Assembly: GCF_028885415.1 (NCBI RefSeq)
Contig: NZ_CP118527.1
Location: 7,626,001 to 7,690,000, forward strand
Reading direction: 5' to 3'
Origin: Streptomyces coeruleorubidus
GTDB lineage: Bacteria > Actinomycetota > Actinomycetes > Streptomycetales > Streptomycetaceae
DNA: 64,000 nucleotides
Both the position numbers and the translations under genes were made by a program. Positions 31,145 through 39,719 of the stretch are shown here, piece after piece. How positions within the stretch are numbered: the first letter of the stretch is position 1; the number at the start of each line of letters is the position of its first letter. Under the pieces are notes generated by a model, which was not told the DNA's origin, did no database searches, and worked only from the letters and a program-made list of their open reading frames with translations.

Positions 31145-32097
31145 GCGGAGTCCTTGTCGAGGGAGTGGGACGGGGGAGGCAGGCTACCGGGGGTGTCGCG
31201 GTGCGCCCGTTCCACCGCCTGCCCCCAGTACGTACCGGCCACCATCAGGGCCGCCCCGAGGCCGGTGAGGGGCGTGAGGTGTTCGCCGCCGAGGGCTGTG
31301 CCCACCGCGACGGCCCACACCGGCTCGGTGCCCAGCAGCAGGCTGGCCCGGCTGGCGGAGGTGCGCTGCACGGCCCAGGTCTGGGCCAGGAAGGCGAACA
31401 CACTGCAGAACAGGGCCAGATAGACCAGCTGGGCCCAGGTCGCCGGGTCCGTGCGGACCAGCGCCGGCAGGCCCGGGGCGGCGACCGGCAGGAACAGGGC
31501 CGTGCCGACGAGGGTCTGCACCGTCGTCAGATGCAGGGGCCGGATCGCCCGCCCGGTGGTGAAGCGGCCGACCAGCGCGACATGCACGGCCCGGATCACC
31601 GCGGCGCCGAGCATCAGCAGGTCGCCGAGGCGTGGCGCGTGGAAGCCGTTGCCGGACATCAGCAGCCCGACGGCCAGGACGCACACGCCGGTCGCGGCGA
31701 AGAAGGAAAGAGGCAGCGCGCCGCGGCGAGTGCCGCGGTCGAGGAGCGGGGTGAGGACGATGGTCAGACTGATGATGAGCCCGGCGTTGGCGGCGCTGGT
31801 GTGCGCGACGCCGTAGGTCTCCACGACCAGGACCGCGGCCTGGGTCAGCCCCAGAGGCACACCGGCCCGCAGTTCGTCACGCGTCCACCGGCGCGACCCG
31901 CGCCGTCGCGCGGCGACGACGCCGAGACAGGCGAGCGCGGAGAGGGCGTAGCGGGCGAACAGCACCAGCAGGACGGGGAGCGCGGCAGTGGCCGTCTGGG
32001 CGGACAGATAACTGGAACCCCAGACGAGCGCGACAAGGAGGAGTACCGCATCGGTACGGCGGACGTCGGACACCCGCCCACGGTGCACCGAAGGCAT
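31090..32097 (-). CDS. EamA/DMT-family transporter
   Basis: About 335 residues with ten predicted transmembrane helices in two EamA repeats (first: LLLVALVWGSSYLSAQ; second: LGDLLMLGAAVIRAVHVAL). SRASLLLGTEPVWAVAVGTALGGE is the conserved segment near helix 9. The hydrophilic C-terminal tail overlaps the YbaK gene. Such proteins export metabolites or amino acids. GTG 32073 (VSDVRRTDA) is an alternative start to ATG 32097. It is divergent from a LysR gene across a 68-base gap, so that regulator probably controls it. Confidence 0.88.
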   Translation of the reverse strand: MPSVHRGRVSDVRRTDAVLLLVALVWGSSYLSAQTATAALPVLLVLFARYALSALACLGVVAARRRGSRRWTRDELRAGVPLGLTQAAVLVVETYGVAHTSAANAGLIISLTIVLTPLLDRGTRRGALPLSFFAATGVCVLAVGLLMSGNGFHAPRLGDLLMLGAAVIRAVHVALVGRFTTGRAIRPLHLTTVQTLVGTALFLPVAAPGLPALVRTDPATWAQLVYLALFCSVFAFLAQTWAVQRTSASRASLLLGTEPVWAVAVGTALGGEHLTPLTGLGAALMVAGTYWGQAVERAHRDTPGSLPPPSHSLDKDSACPTAPTTTPAGTTPTTT

Positions 32098-32119
32098 CCA
32101 TGAAGCCCAGTACCAGTCT

Positions 32120-32136
32120 CTAAAACGATCATTTAG
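32120..32136. promoter_or_regulatory. Candidate LysR site between DMT and LysR genes
   Basis: CTAAA-N7-TTTAG is symmetric and AT-rich in a GC-rich genome, and lies midway in the divergent gap. It fits the T-N11-A plan of LysR boxes. Confidence 0.5.
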
Positions 32137-32165
32137 CAGCCCTACATCGTCCCTACACTGAGGCG

Positions 32166-33071
32166 ATGGACGAACGTCAGCTGCGGATCCTGCGGGAGCT
32201 CGGCGAATTGGGCAGCGTCACGGCGGTCGCCGAGGCGCTGCTGGTGACGCCGTCGGCGATCTCCCAGCAGCTACGGCTGCTGCAGCGCGCGATCCCCGTG
32301 CCGCTCACCGAGCGCCAGGGGCGACGGCTGGTGCTCACCGACGCCGGGCAGGCGCTGGCGGGTGCGGCCGTGGAGGTGGAGACGGCGCTGGCACGCGCAC
32401 GGCACACCGTCGAGGAGTTCGTCGGACGGCCTGACGGCGAGGTGTCGGTGGCGGCGTTCCACAGCGCGGGCGCCGCGTTCTTCCCGCCACTGCTGCGCGC
32501 GCTGGCCGGCCCGGGCAAGCCGGTGCCGAGGCTGGCCGACGAGGACGTACCGCAGGAGGACTTCCCCCGGCTCACCCGGGAGTACGACATCGTCCTGGCC
32601 CACCGTCTGGACCACGCCCCGCCCTGGCCGGACACGGTGGCCACGACGACGCTGCTGCGCGAGCCGCTGGACGTGGCCATGCCCGCCGACCACCCCCTGG
32701 CCGCCAAGCGCCGCGTCACCCCGCGCGACGTGGCCGACGAGCCGTGGATCACCGTGCACGAGGGATTCCCGGTCCTGGCGACGATCGAGGCCATCGCCGC
32801 CGCGGCGGGCCGCAGGCTCCATCTCGCCCATCGCATCAACGAGTTCTCGGTGGTCGCCGAGGCCGTGGCCGCCGGGGGCGGCATCGCCCTGATGCCGCGC
32901 TGGACCACACGCCCGCATCCGGCGCTCGTGCTCCGGCCGCTCAGCGGAGCGCAGGCGCGACGCCACATCGACGCCCTGTACCGCCCCGAGCGCACGGCCC
33001 GCACAGCGGTCCGCACGGTCCTCGCGGAGCTACGCCGAGCGGCCCAGAGCATCCAGGTCAGAGGTTCTTAG
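32166..33071 (+). CDS. LysR-family transcriptional regulator
   Basis: 301 residues. The N-terminal helix-turn-helix (RILRELGELGSVTAVAEALL, TPSAISQQLRLLQRAI) is followed by a periplasmic-binding-like effector domain from about residue 90 (DGEVSVAAFHSAGAAFFP). It is divergent from the DMT exporter and likely regulates it. The effector is unknown. Confidence 0.92.
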   Translation: MDERQLRILRELGELGSVTAVAEALLVTPSAISQQLRLLQRAIPVPLTERQGRRLVLTDAGQALAGAAVEVETALARARHTVEEFVGRPDGEVSVAAFHSAGAAFFPPLLRALAGPGKPVPRLADEDVPQEDFPRLTREYDIVLAHRLDHAPPWPDTVATTTLLREPLDVAMPADHPLAAKRRVTPRDVADEPWITVHEGFPVLATIEAIAAAAGRRLHLAHRINEFSVVAEAVAAGGGIALMPRWTTRPHPALVLRPLSGAQARRHIDALYRPERTARTAVRTVLAELRRAAQSIQVRGS

Positions 33072-33075
33072 GCGC

Positions 33076-33939
33076 TCAAAACGGATACCACCGCACGGCC
33101 TCGTCCCCCTCCCGGAGTGATGCCACCCGCCGCTCGAACTCGGCCAAGGCCTTCGGATTGCTCGCCGCATGCTGAGCCACCCACGCACAACTGGCCGTCT
33201 CCCGGGCGCCACGCAATACCGAACACCCCTCCCACTCCCGCACATCCCACCCATACGCCTCGGTGAAGGAGTCGTACGCCTCGTCGGGGAGCCCGTAGCG
33301 GTCGTGGGAAAGGGCCATCACCACCAGGTCATGCTCGCGCAGGTCCGCGGAGACCGTCTCCAGGTCGACCAGTACCGGCCCCTCCGGCCCCACATGCACA
33401 TTGCGCGGCAGCGCGTCCCCATGGATCGGCCCCGGCGGCAGATGCGGCGTCAGCGCCGCCGCCTCCGCGGCGAAACCGTCCCGCCGCTCCCGCAGATACG
33501 CCGCGTCATCGGGATCGATCGCGTCCCCCGCGAGCCGCAGCCAGCGTTCCACACCGCCCAGCAGATCGCGGGGCGGCAGAGCGAAGGAGGGCGCGGGCAG
33601 GGCGTGCACGACCCGTAGCAGTTCGGCCAAATCCCGCGGCTCGGGGGGCCGTACGGCCTCGGGCAGCCGGTGCCACACCGTCACCGGGTGCCCGTCGACC
33701 AGCAGGGGCTCGGGCTCGGCCGCCCGTACCGCCGGTACACCCGCCTCGGCGAGCCACAGCGCGATGTCCAGTTCGCGCCGCGCCCGGTCGAGGAGCTCGG
33801 CGTCGCGGCCCACCTTGACGACCAGGTCACCGGCGGCGAACACCGCGTTCTCGCCCAACGCGAGCAGCCGTGCCTCGCGGGCCGCGCCGGGCAGCACCCC
33901 CGCCGCGGCCAGTACGTCCCGAGCCCGTGCCTCGTCCAT
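33076..33939 (-). CDS. APH-fold phosphotransferase with intact catalytic loop
   Basis: 287 residues. N-lobe: LLALGENAVFAAGDLVVKVGR with the ATP-binding Lys. Catalytic loop: GPIHGDALPRNVHV, the canonical HGDxxxxN. Metal-binding Asp in VLVDLETVSADLREHDLV. It should be an active small-molecule kinase of the aminoglycoside/choline/homoserine kinase type. The substrate is unknown and resistance is not implied. Convergent with the LysR gene, 4 bases apart. ATG 33939 starts the conserved part; the upstream in-frame extension is Arg/Gly-rich. Confidence 0.85.
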   Translation of the reverse strand: MDEARARDVLAAAGVLPGAAREARLLALGENAVFAAGDLVVKVGRDAELLDRARRELDIALWLAEAGVPAVRAAEPEPLLVDGHPVTVWHRLPEAVRPPEPRDLAELLRVVHALPAPSFALPPRDLLGGVERWLRLAGDAIDPDDAAYLRERRDGFAAEAAALTPHLPPGPIHGDALPRNVHVGPEGPVLVDLETVSADLREHDLVVMALSHDRYGLPDEAYDSFTEAYGWDVREWEGCSVLRGARETASCAWVAQHAASNPKALAEFERRVASLREGDEAVRWYPF

Positions 33940-34118
33940 CGTCCGCCTCCGTCGTCCACGTCGTCCGCCGTCGTCCACGTCTGCCGCCGTCGGGTTCCGG
34001 CCATCCGCCGGTCAGTGTCGCATCGGCACAGGTCGGGCGGCGTGCGCGGTGCCTTGACGAGGCAGACCGCCTTCACGAGCATGACGTGGCCGGCCGAGCC
34101 GTCAAAGGGGCTGATTCC

Positions 34119-35063
34119 GTGACATTGGTGACCGAGGCTTCGCCACCGAGGAGACCGGCAGGCCGGGGGCCCGGCGGGGCCCGGCCCCGGCGGGTCGTCG
34201 ACCACGGCGCCTGGTTCCTGGTGCTGCCCGCCCTGATCCCCATCCTCGTCCTCAGCGTCGGGCCGCTGCTGTACGGGATCCTGCTGGCCTTCACCGACGC
34301 CCAGTCGGGCCGCACCGAGCCCACCGAGTGGATCGGCGCCCTCAACTTCCGGGACCTGCTGCACGACACGCTGTTCTGGGAGTCGTTCCGGATCGGGCTG
34401 GTGTGGGCGGTCGGCGTGACCGTGCCGCAGTTCCTGCTGGCGCTGGGCCTCGCCCTGCTGCTCAACCAGGACCTGCGGCTGCGCTGGCTGGCCCGCGCCC
34501 TGGCGATCATCCCCTGGGCGATGCCCGAGGTCGTCGTCGGCATCATGTGGCGACTCGTCTACAACCCGGACGCGGGCATCCTCAACGAGACCCTGCGCGA
34601 CGTCGGCCTGGGCGGCGGCCGCGACTGGCTGAGCGGGCTGGCCACCGCGCTGCCCGCCGTGATCGTCGTCGGCGTCTGGGCGGGCATGCCCCAGACGACG
34701 GTCGCGCTGCTCGCCGGACTCCAGAACACCCCGCGCGAACTCCACGAGGCGGCGGCGGTCGACGGCGCGAGCGCCTGGCGCCGCTTCCGCACGGTCACCT
34801 GGCCCGCCCTCAGGCCCATCGCCCTGGCCATCACCGCACTCAACCTGATCTGGAACTTCAACTCCTTCGCCCTGGTCTACGTCCTCACCAGCGGCGGCCC
34901 GGGCGGCCGGACCCGCCTGCCCATGCTCTTCGCCTACGAAGAGGCCTTCCGCTACGGGCAGTTCGGTTACGCGGCGGCGATGGGCTGCGTGATGGTGGCC
35001 GTGATCTCGATCGCCCTGGCCGTCTTCCTCGCCGGCCGCCTCAGGGGAGGTGACGACGCGTGA
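34119..35063 (+). CDS. Carbohydrate ABC transporter permease (MalF type)
   Basis: 314 residues, six transmembrane helices. The EAA loop that docks the ATPase is ELHEAAAVDGASAWRRFRTVTWP. GTG 34119 follows AAGGGG; GTG 34128 is also possible. It overlaps the second permease gene by 4 bases. Gene order MalF-MalG-binding protein with no ATPase gene nearby suggests a shared ATPase such as MsiK, as in many Streptomyces sugar importers. The substrate is not evident. Confidence 0.9.
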   Translation: MTLVTEASPPRRPAGRGPGGARPRRVVDHGAWFLVLPALIPILVLSVGPLLYGILLAFTDAQSGRTEPTEWIGALNFRDLLHDTLFWESFRIGLVWAVGVTVPQFLLALGLALLLNQDLRLRWLARALAIIPWAMPEVVVGIMWRLVYNPDAGILNETLRDVGLGGGRDWLSGLATALPAVIVVGVWAGMPQTTVALLAGLQNTPRELHEAAAVDGASAWRRFRTVTWPALRPIALAITALNLIWNFNSFALVYVLTSGGPGGRTRLPMLFAYEEAFRYGQFGYAAAMGCVMVAVISIALAVFLAGRLRGGDDA

Positions 35064-35893
35064 GGACCAGCCGCCCGGCCCGCGTCGGCCAGTACACCGC
35101 GCTGCTCGCGTATCTCGCCTTCCTCGCCCTCCCGTTCCTCTGGCTGGTCTCCACCGCGTTCAAGCCGCCGCGCGAGCTGGGCAGCCTCCACCCGACCTGG
35201 ATTCCGAACGACCCCACCCTCGCCAACTTCCGGCAGGCCTTCGACGAACAGCCGCTGCTGCACGCCGCCCTCAACTCCCTGCTCGCCGCGCTCGCAGCGG
35301 CCGTCGTCGCCGTGCTGATCGCGACACCGATGGCCTACGTCGTCGCCCGGCGCCGCACCCGGCTCACCAAGGCGGTAACGGGCTGGGTGGTGGTCAGCCA
35401 GGCGTTCCCGTTCGTGCTGCTGATCATCCCGCTGTTCCTCGTACTGAAGGACCTCCGCATGATCAACTCCGTGCCGGGGCTGGTGCTGGTGTACGTGGTG
35501 TGGGCGCTGCCGTTCGCGCTGTGGATGCTCGCCGGGTACGTGCGGGCCGTACCGCCCGAGCTGGAGGAGGCCGCCGCGGTCGACGGGGCGGGACGAGTGC
35601 GGACGCTGGTGTCGGTGACGGCGCCGCTGCTCGCGCCGGGCATCGTGGCGACCGCGCTGTTCGCGTTCATCACCGCGTGGAACGAGTTCTTCTTCGCGCT
35701 CGTGCTGCTCAAGACCCCTCAGAAGCAGACCCTTCCGGTGGTGCTCACCCATTTCATCGGCGCCGAGGGCGTCGCCGACCTCGGCCCGCTCGCGGCGGCC
35801 GCGTTCCTCGCGACGCTGCCCTCGCTGGTCGTCTTCGCGATCATCCAGCGGCGGATCACGGGCGGCATGCTCACCGGGGCGGTGAAGAGCTGA
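35060..35893 (+). CDS. Carbohydrate ABC transporter permease (MalG type)
   Basis: 277 residues, six transmembrane helices. EAA loop ELEEAAAVDGAGRVRTLVSVTAP, then the conserved AWNEFFFALVLL. GTG 35060 overlaps the previous stop (GTGA), and the next gene starts inside this gene's stop (TGATG), so the three are coupled. It forms the channel with the MalF-type partner. Confidence 0.92.
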   Translation: MRTSRPARVGQYTALLAYLAFLALPFLWLVSTAFKPPRELGSLHPTWIPNDPTLANFRQAFDEQPLLHAALNSLLAALAAAVVAVLIATPMAYVVARRRTRLTKAVTGWVVVSQAFPFVLLIIPLFLVLKDLRMINSVPGLVLVYVVWALPFALWMLAGYVRAVPPELEEAAAVDGAGRVRTLVSVTAPLLAPGIVATALFAFITAWNEFFFALVLLKTPQKQTLPVVLTHFIGAEGVADLGPLAAAAFLATLPSLVVFAIIQRRITGGMLTGAVKS

Positions 35894-37167
35894 TGCGCGC
35901 ACGCCTGCTGGCCCTCGTCCTCCTGCTGCTGCTCGCCGGCTGCTCTTCCGGCGGCACCCGCGACGACGGCCGCGTCACCCTGCGCTTCCAGTCCCTGGCC
36001 TGGCAGAAGGAGTCGGTCGAGGCCAACAAGGACCTGGTGAAGGAGTGGAACGCCACCCACCCGGACGTCCGGGTCGAGTACGTCCAGGGCAGCTGGGACA
36101 GCGTCCACGACCAGCTCCTCACCGCCTTCGAGGGCGGCGAGGCACCCGACATCATCCACGACGCCTCCGACGACCTCGCAGACTTCGCCTACGGCGGCTA
36201 CCTCGCCGACCTCACCGGTCTGCTGCCCGCCCGGCTGAAGTCGGACATCCCGCAGCGCAGTTGGGAGACGACCACCTTCGGGGGCGGCATCTACGGCGTG
36301 CCGTTCCTCCAGGAGCCGCGCGTGCTGATCGCCAACGCGACATGGCTCAGGCGGTCCGGCGTACGGATCCCGACCCCCGAGAAGCCGTGGAGCTGGCCCG
36401 AGTTCCGCCGGATCACCGAACAGCTCAGCGGCCGGGGGAAGTACGGCATCGCCTGGCCCCTGAAGGAACCGGTCTCCGCCACGCTCAACCTCTCCCTGTC
36501 GGCGGGCGGACAGCTCTTCCACCGCGGGGCCGACGGCAAGGTGACGGTCCGGTTCGAGGCGGCCGACCAGGTGGTGCCGCGCACCATCCACGCCCAGGCC
36601 GGCACCGACCGCAGCGCCTCGCCCACGACCCTGGGCAGCGGCGGCTCCGACACCCTGCCCGGCTTCTTCGGCGGCAGATACGCGATGGTCCCGCTCGGCT
36701 TCTCCTACCGCCAGCAGATCGTGCAGCAGGCCCCGAAGGGCTTCGCATGGCAGGTGCTGCCCGCCCCGGCCGGCGCCGGGGGACTCACCCAGGGCGTCAG
36801 CCCGCAGACCCTCTCCGTCGCCGAGGACTCCCCGCACAAGAAGGAGGCAGCCGCCTTCATCGACTTCTTGCTGAGGCCGGAGAACATGGTCCGCCTCGCC
36901 CTCGGCGACTGGATGCTGCCGACCGGCACCCGGGCGCTGAACGACCCGGCCCTGCGCACACCCGAGCACGGCTGGGCCACGGGCACGGCGCTCGCCGCCC
37001 ATCTGCGCCCGGCGCCCGCACAGACCGTACGGGGCTACCCCGAGTGGAAGGACAAGGTGGCGACCCCGGCCCTCCAGGAGTACTACAGCGGGGCGATCGG
37101 CATCCGCGAGCTGCGCCAACGCCTGGAGGAGGACGGCAACCTGGTGCTGGCGCGCTACCAGCGCTGA
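35893..37167 (+). CDS. Sugar ABC transporter solute-binding lipoprotein
   Basis: 424 residues. A signal peptide with lipobox LLLAGCSS puts the lipidated Cys near residue 17. The mature part is a family-1 solute-binding fold: VRVEYVQGSWDSVHDQLLTA, GGEAPDIIHDAS, IYGVPFLQEPRVLIAN, and the C-terminal hinge region. It captures a sugar outside the membrane for the two permeases. The ligand is not predictable here. Coupled to the upstream permease by TGATG. Confidence 0.92.
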   Translation: MRARLLALVLLLLLAGCSSGGTRDDGRVTLRFQSLAWQKESVEANKDLVKEWNATHPDVRVEYVQGSWDSVHDQLLTAFEGGEAPDIIHDASDDLADFAYGGYLADLTGLLPARLKSDIPQRSWETTTFGGGIYGVPFLQEPRVLIANATWLRRSGVRIPTPEKPWSWPEFRRITEQLSGRGKYGIAWPLKEPVSATLNLSLSAGGQLFHRGADGKVTVRFEAADQVVPRTIHAQAGTDRSASPTTLGSGGSDTLPGFFGGRYAMVPLGFSYRQQIVQQAPKGFAWQVLPAPAGAGGLTQGVSPQTLSVAEDSPHKKEAAAFIDFLLRPENMVRLALGDWMLPTGTRALNDPALRTPEHGWATGTALAAHLRPAPAQTVRGYPEWKDKVATPALQEYYSGAIGIRELRQRLEEDGNLVLARYQR

Positions 37168-37184
37168 GCCCCGGCGAAATTCCG

Positions 37185-37431
37185 TTGTGCGTCGTCACCG
37201 GCAGCGCCTAGCGTGCTGCCCGTGGGAATCAACGCGATCTACATCTCCGGTCACGGCCGGGGCTGCGCACACGCCGCACGCGTGCGCCGCGGCCCCGGAG
37301 CCCTGACCGGCCCGGGGAGCCACGCCCGCTGAGCCTCTGAGCCCGGCGTCTCACGTCTCCTCTCTCCTCTGTCTTCCGGTCGGGGCCTTCGGCTGCCCTC
37401 ACACCCTCACGGAAGACAAGGACCGCAGGCC
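37185..37431 (+). promoter_or_regulatory. Promoter and attenuation leader of the erm gene
   Basis: TTGTGC (37185-37190), 18 bases, TAGCGT (37209-37214) form a plausible promoter 8 bases before the leader-peptide GTG, so that message may be leaderless. Downstream, GTCTTCCG (37371-37378) pairs perfectly with CGGAAGAC (37410-37417). The right arm abuts the erm Shine-Dalgarno AAGGA (37417-37421), so this hairpin can hide the erm start. CCCCGG/CCGGGG around 37290-37318 inside the leader gene offers a competing structure. Confidence 0.6.
37222..37332 (+). CDS. Erm-type leader peptide
   Basis: A 36-codon frame starting GTG, reading MGINAIYISGHGRG and continuing through a basic stretch to SHAR. The start resembles the ErmC leader (MGIFSIFVIS), in which a macrolide-bound ribosome stalls in the IFVI stretch. 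Here IYIS sits at the same place. It ends 99 bases before erm, and the intervening RNA can sequester the erm ribosome site. The inferred role is drug-dependent stalling that exposes the erm start. Confidence 0.65.
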   Translation: MGINAIYISGHGRGCAHAARVRRGPGALTGPGSHAR

Positions 37432-38211
37432 ATGGCCCGCCCCACCGCTACCTCCCGCGCGCTCTCGCAGAACTTCCTCGCCGACCGCACCACCGCCGAA
37501 CGCTTCGCCCGGCTCGCCGCCCCGCAGGCCCGGCCGATCCCGCTGCTGCTCGAAGTCGGCGCGGGCAAGGGCGCGTTGACCACCCCGCTGGCGCGACGCT
37601 GCCGGGAGCTGCACGCGTACGAGATCGACCCGCGGCTCGTGCCCGTCCTGCGCAGCCGCTTCTCCGGCACCCCGCACGTGCGTGTCGTCGGCGGGGACTT
37701 CCTGGCCGCACACCCGCCGCGCACACCCTTCTCCGTCGCCGGGAACGTGCCGTTCTCCCGCACCGCGGCCGTCGTCGACTGGTGCCTGCGCGCTCCCGCC
37801 CTCACCGACGCCACGCTGCTCACCCAGCTCGAGTACGCCCGCAAACGCACCGGCGACTACGGCAGCTGGACGCTGCTGACGGTCCGGACCTGGCCCCGCT
37901 ACGAGTGGCGGCTGCTGGGCCGCGTCGGCAGGCGCAGCTTCCGTCCCGTGCCGCGCGTGGACGCCGGGGTGCTGCGTATGGAACGGCGCGAGGCCCCGCT
38001 GCTCGACGCCGCCGGGTACCGGAGCTGGCGCCATCTGGTCGAGCTGGGCTTCTCCGGAGTCGGCGGCTCACTGCACGCGTCGCTGCGGCGGGCCCACCCC
38101 AGGCGGCGGGTGGACGCCGCGTTCCGGGCTGCGCGCCTGGACTCGGGTGTGCTGGTGGGCGAGGTGGCGCCCGAGCGGTGGCTGCGCCTGCACGAGGAGC
38201 TGACCTGCTGA
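37432..38211 (+). CDS. erm(O): Erm-family 23S rRNA adenine-N6 methyltransferase
   Basis: 259 residues. SAM-binding motif [16 protein letters not shown], acidic loop YEIDPRL, motif [10 protein letters not shown], and catalytic [15 protein letters not shown] (the NxPF type). The N-terminal [14 protein letters not shown] is the usual Erm opening. It methylates A2058 of 23S rRNA and gives macrolide/lincosamide resistance. In S. lividans the homologous lrm gene is directly followed by mgt, as here. The leader peptide and hairpin upstream suggest induction by macrolides. Confidence 0.92.
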   Translation: MARPTATSRALSQNFLADRTTAERFARLAAPQARPIPLLLEVGAGKGALTTPLARRCRELHAYEIDPRLVPVLRSRFSGTPHVRVVGGDFLAAHPPRTPFSVAGNVPFSRTAAVVDWCLRAPALTDATLLTQLEYARKRTGDYGSWTLLTVRTWPRYEWRLLGRVGRRSFRPVPRVDAGVLRMERREAPLLDAAGYRSWRHLVELGFSGVGGSLHASLRRAHPRRRVDAAFRAARLDSGVLVGEVAPERWLRLHEELTC

Positions 38212-38223
38212 AACCCAAAAGAG

Positions 38224-38251
38224 TTGCACGAGACGTCTCGTCTCGCATACG
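38224..38251 (+). promoter_or_regulatory. Candidate mgt promoter with TetR-like operator
   Basis: ACGAGAC/GTCTCGT (38228-38241) is a perfect 14-bp palindrome in the 49-base gap before mgt. TTGCAC (38224-38229) and CATACG (38246-38251) with a 16-base spacer could be -35 and -10 boxes overlapped by it. It resembles operators bound by TetR-family repressors. Confidence 0.5.
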
Positions 38252-38260
38252 GTCGGGCGC

Positions 38261-39463
38261 ATGACCAGTCGCGTTCATATCGCCATGTTCTCCATCGCTG
38301 CCCACGGCCACGTGAACCCGAGTCTGGAGGTGATCCGCGAGCTCGTGGCGCGCGGCCACCGCGTGACGTACGCGATCCCGCCGGCCCTAGCGGAGAAGGT
38401 CGCGGACACCGGTGCCGAGGTGAAGCCGTGGCACTCGACGCTGCCCTCGCCCGACGACGACCCGGAGGCCTGGGGGAGCACACTGCTGGACAACGTGGAA
38501 CCGTTCCTCGACGACGCGATCCAGGCCCTCCCGCAGCTGATCGAGGCGTACGAGGGCGACGAGCCGGACCTCGTGCTGTACGACATCAGCTCGTACCCGG
38601 CCCGCGTGCTCGCGCACCGCTGGGGTGTCCCGGCGGTCTCCCTGTCGCCGAACATCGTCGCCTGGGAGGGGTACATGGAGGAGGTCTGGGAGCCGATGTG
38701 GGCGGAGCCCAGGCAGACCGAGCGAGGCCGCGCCTACTACGCCCGCTTCCAGGCCTGGCTGGAGGAGAACGGGATCACCTGGCACCCCGACCGGTTCGCG
38801 GCCGATCCCGCTCGCTCCGTCGTCCTGATCCCCAGGGCGCTCCAGCCGAACGCGGACCGGGTCGACGAGACCGTGCACACCTTCGTCGGCGCCTGCCAGG
38901 GCGACCGCACCGCCGAGGGTGACTGGCAGCGCCCGGCAGGGGCCGAGAAGGTCGCGCTCGTCTCGCTCGGGTCCGCCTTCACCAAGCAGCCCCGCTTCTA
39001 CCGCGAGTGCGTCAGGGCGTTCGGCGACCTGCCCGGCTGGCACCTGGTGCTCCAGGTCGGCAAGCACGTCGATCCCGCCGAGCTCGGGGAGATCCCCGCG
39101 AACGTCGAGGTGCGCTCCTGGGTGCCGCAGCTGGCGATCCTGAAGCAGGCCGACCTGTTCGTCACGCACGCCGGCGCGGGCGGCAGTCAGGAGGGCCTGG
39201 TCACGGCCACGCCGATGATCGCCGTACCGCAGGCGGTGGACCAGTTCGGCAACGCCGACATGCTCCAGGGCCTCGGCGCCGCCCGGCACCTTCCCATGGA
39301 GGAGGTGACCGCCGAGGCCCTGCGCGAGGCGGCCCTCGCCCTCGTCGGCGACCCGGAGGTCGCCCGCCGCCTGAAGGAGATCCAGGCGGAGACGGCCCGG
39401 GAGAGCGGCACCCGGCGCGCGGCCGACCTCATCGAGGCCGAACTGCCCGCTCGCCAGGGATAG
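38261..39463 (+). CDS. mgt: Macrolide glycosyltransferase (GT1, MGT family)
   Basis: 400 residues of GT-B fold. N-domain: [20 protein letters not shown] with the catalytic His in AAHGH. C-domain: nucleotide-sugar signature [19 protein letters not shown] followed by [12 protein letters not shown]. Length and both motifs match the macrolide-inactivating enzymes of S. lividans (Mgt) and S. antibioticus (OleD/OleI). They glucosylate the 2'-OH of desosamine-type sugars using UDP-glucose. It follows erm(O), giving target protection and drug inactivation side by side. No macrolide biosynthesis genes are in the window. Confidence 0.95.
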   Translation: MTSRVHIAMFSIAAHGHVNPSLEVIRELVARGHRVTYAIPPALAEKVADTGAEVKPWHSTLPSPDDDPEAWGSTLLDNVEPFLDDAIQALPQLIEAYEGDEPDLVLYDISSYPARVLAHRWGVPAVSLSPNIVAWEGYMEEVWEPMWAEPRQTERGRAYYARFQAWLEENGITWHPDRFAADPARSVVLIPRALQPNADRVDETVHTFVGACQGDRTAEGDWQRPAGAEKVALVSLGSAFTKQPRFYRECVRAFGDLPGWHLVLQVGKHVDPAELGEIPANVEVRSWVPQLAILKQADLFVTHAGAGGSQEGLVTATPMIAVPQAVDQFGNADMLQGLGAARHLPMEEVTAEALREAALALVGDPEVARRLKEIQAETARESGTRRAADLIEAELPARQG

Positions 39464-39490
39464 TCGGGGCGGCCGTCACCCGCCGGTCCG

Positions 39491-39665
39491 TCATACCGCG
39501 ACGGCCTGGCGGGTGAGGGTCATGCGGGCGTGGCCGAGCGCGGCGTCCATGCGCGCCGCCTGCCCCTGGGTGAACATCTCGCTCTCCTCGGCTGTGTGGA
39601 TCCTGGGCAGGAGGTTGTGCCCCGCCGTGACCGGTGAGTAATTTACGGGGCTCGGGCAGCCGCCC
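39491..39665 (-). pseudogene. C-terminal relic of an M43-like zinc metalloprotease
   Basis: The minus strand reads GCPSPVNYSPVTAGHNLL, PRIHTAEESEMFTQGQAARM, DAALGHARMTLTRQAVAV, then stop. GHN...MFTxGQxxRMDAAL is the usual end of secreted M43/pappalysin-like metalloproteases, where the Cys and Met-turn segment precedes FTxGQ. The HExxH part is absent, because upstream lie a hairpin and another gene. It is therefore a degenerate 3' fragment, probably left by deletion. Confidence 0.5.
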
Positions 39666-39668
39666 ACC

Positions 39669-39703
39669 GGCCGTCGTGCCCACCCCCACGGGGCACGACG
39701 GCC
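39669..39703. terminator. Strong 13-bp hairpin before the DUF1697 gene
   Basis: GGCCGTCGTGCCC (39669-39681) pairs perfectly with GGGCACGACGGCC (39691-39703), 9-base loop. It is well placed to isolate mgt from the next gene. No U tract. Confidence 0.65.
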
Positions 39704-39719
39704 GCCTTAGGGTGTGCGG

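Noticed and set aside
34119..37167. Maltose-specific transporter
   Set aside because: Only the general carbohydrate-importer family is supported; the binding-protein sequence does not reveal the sugar.
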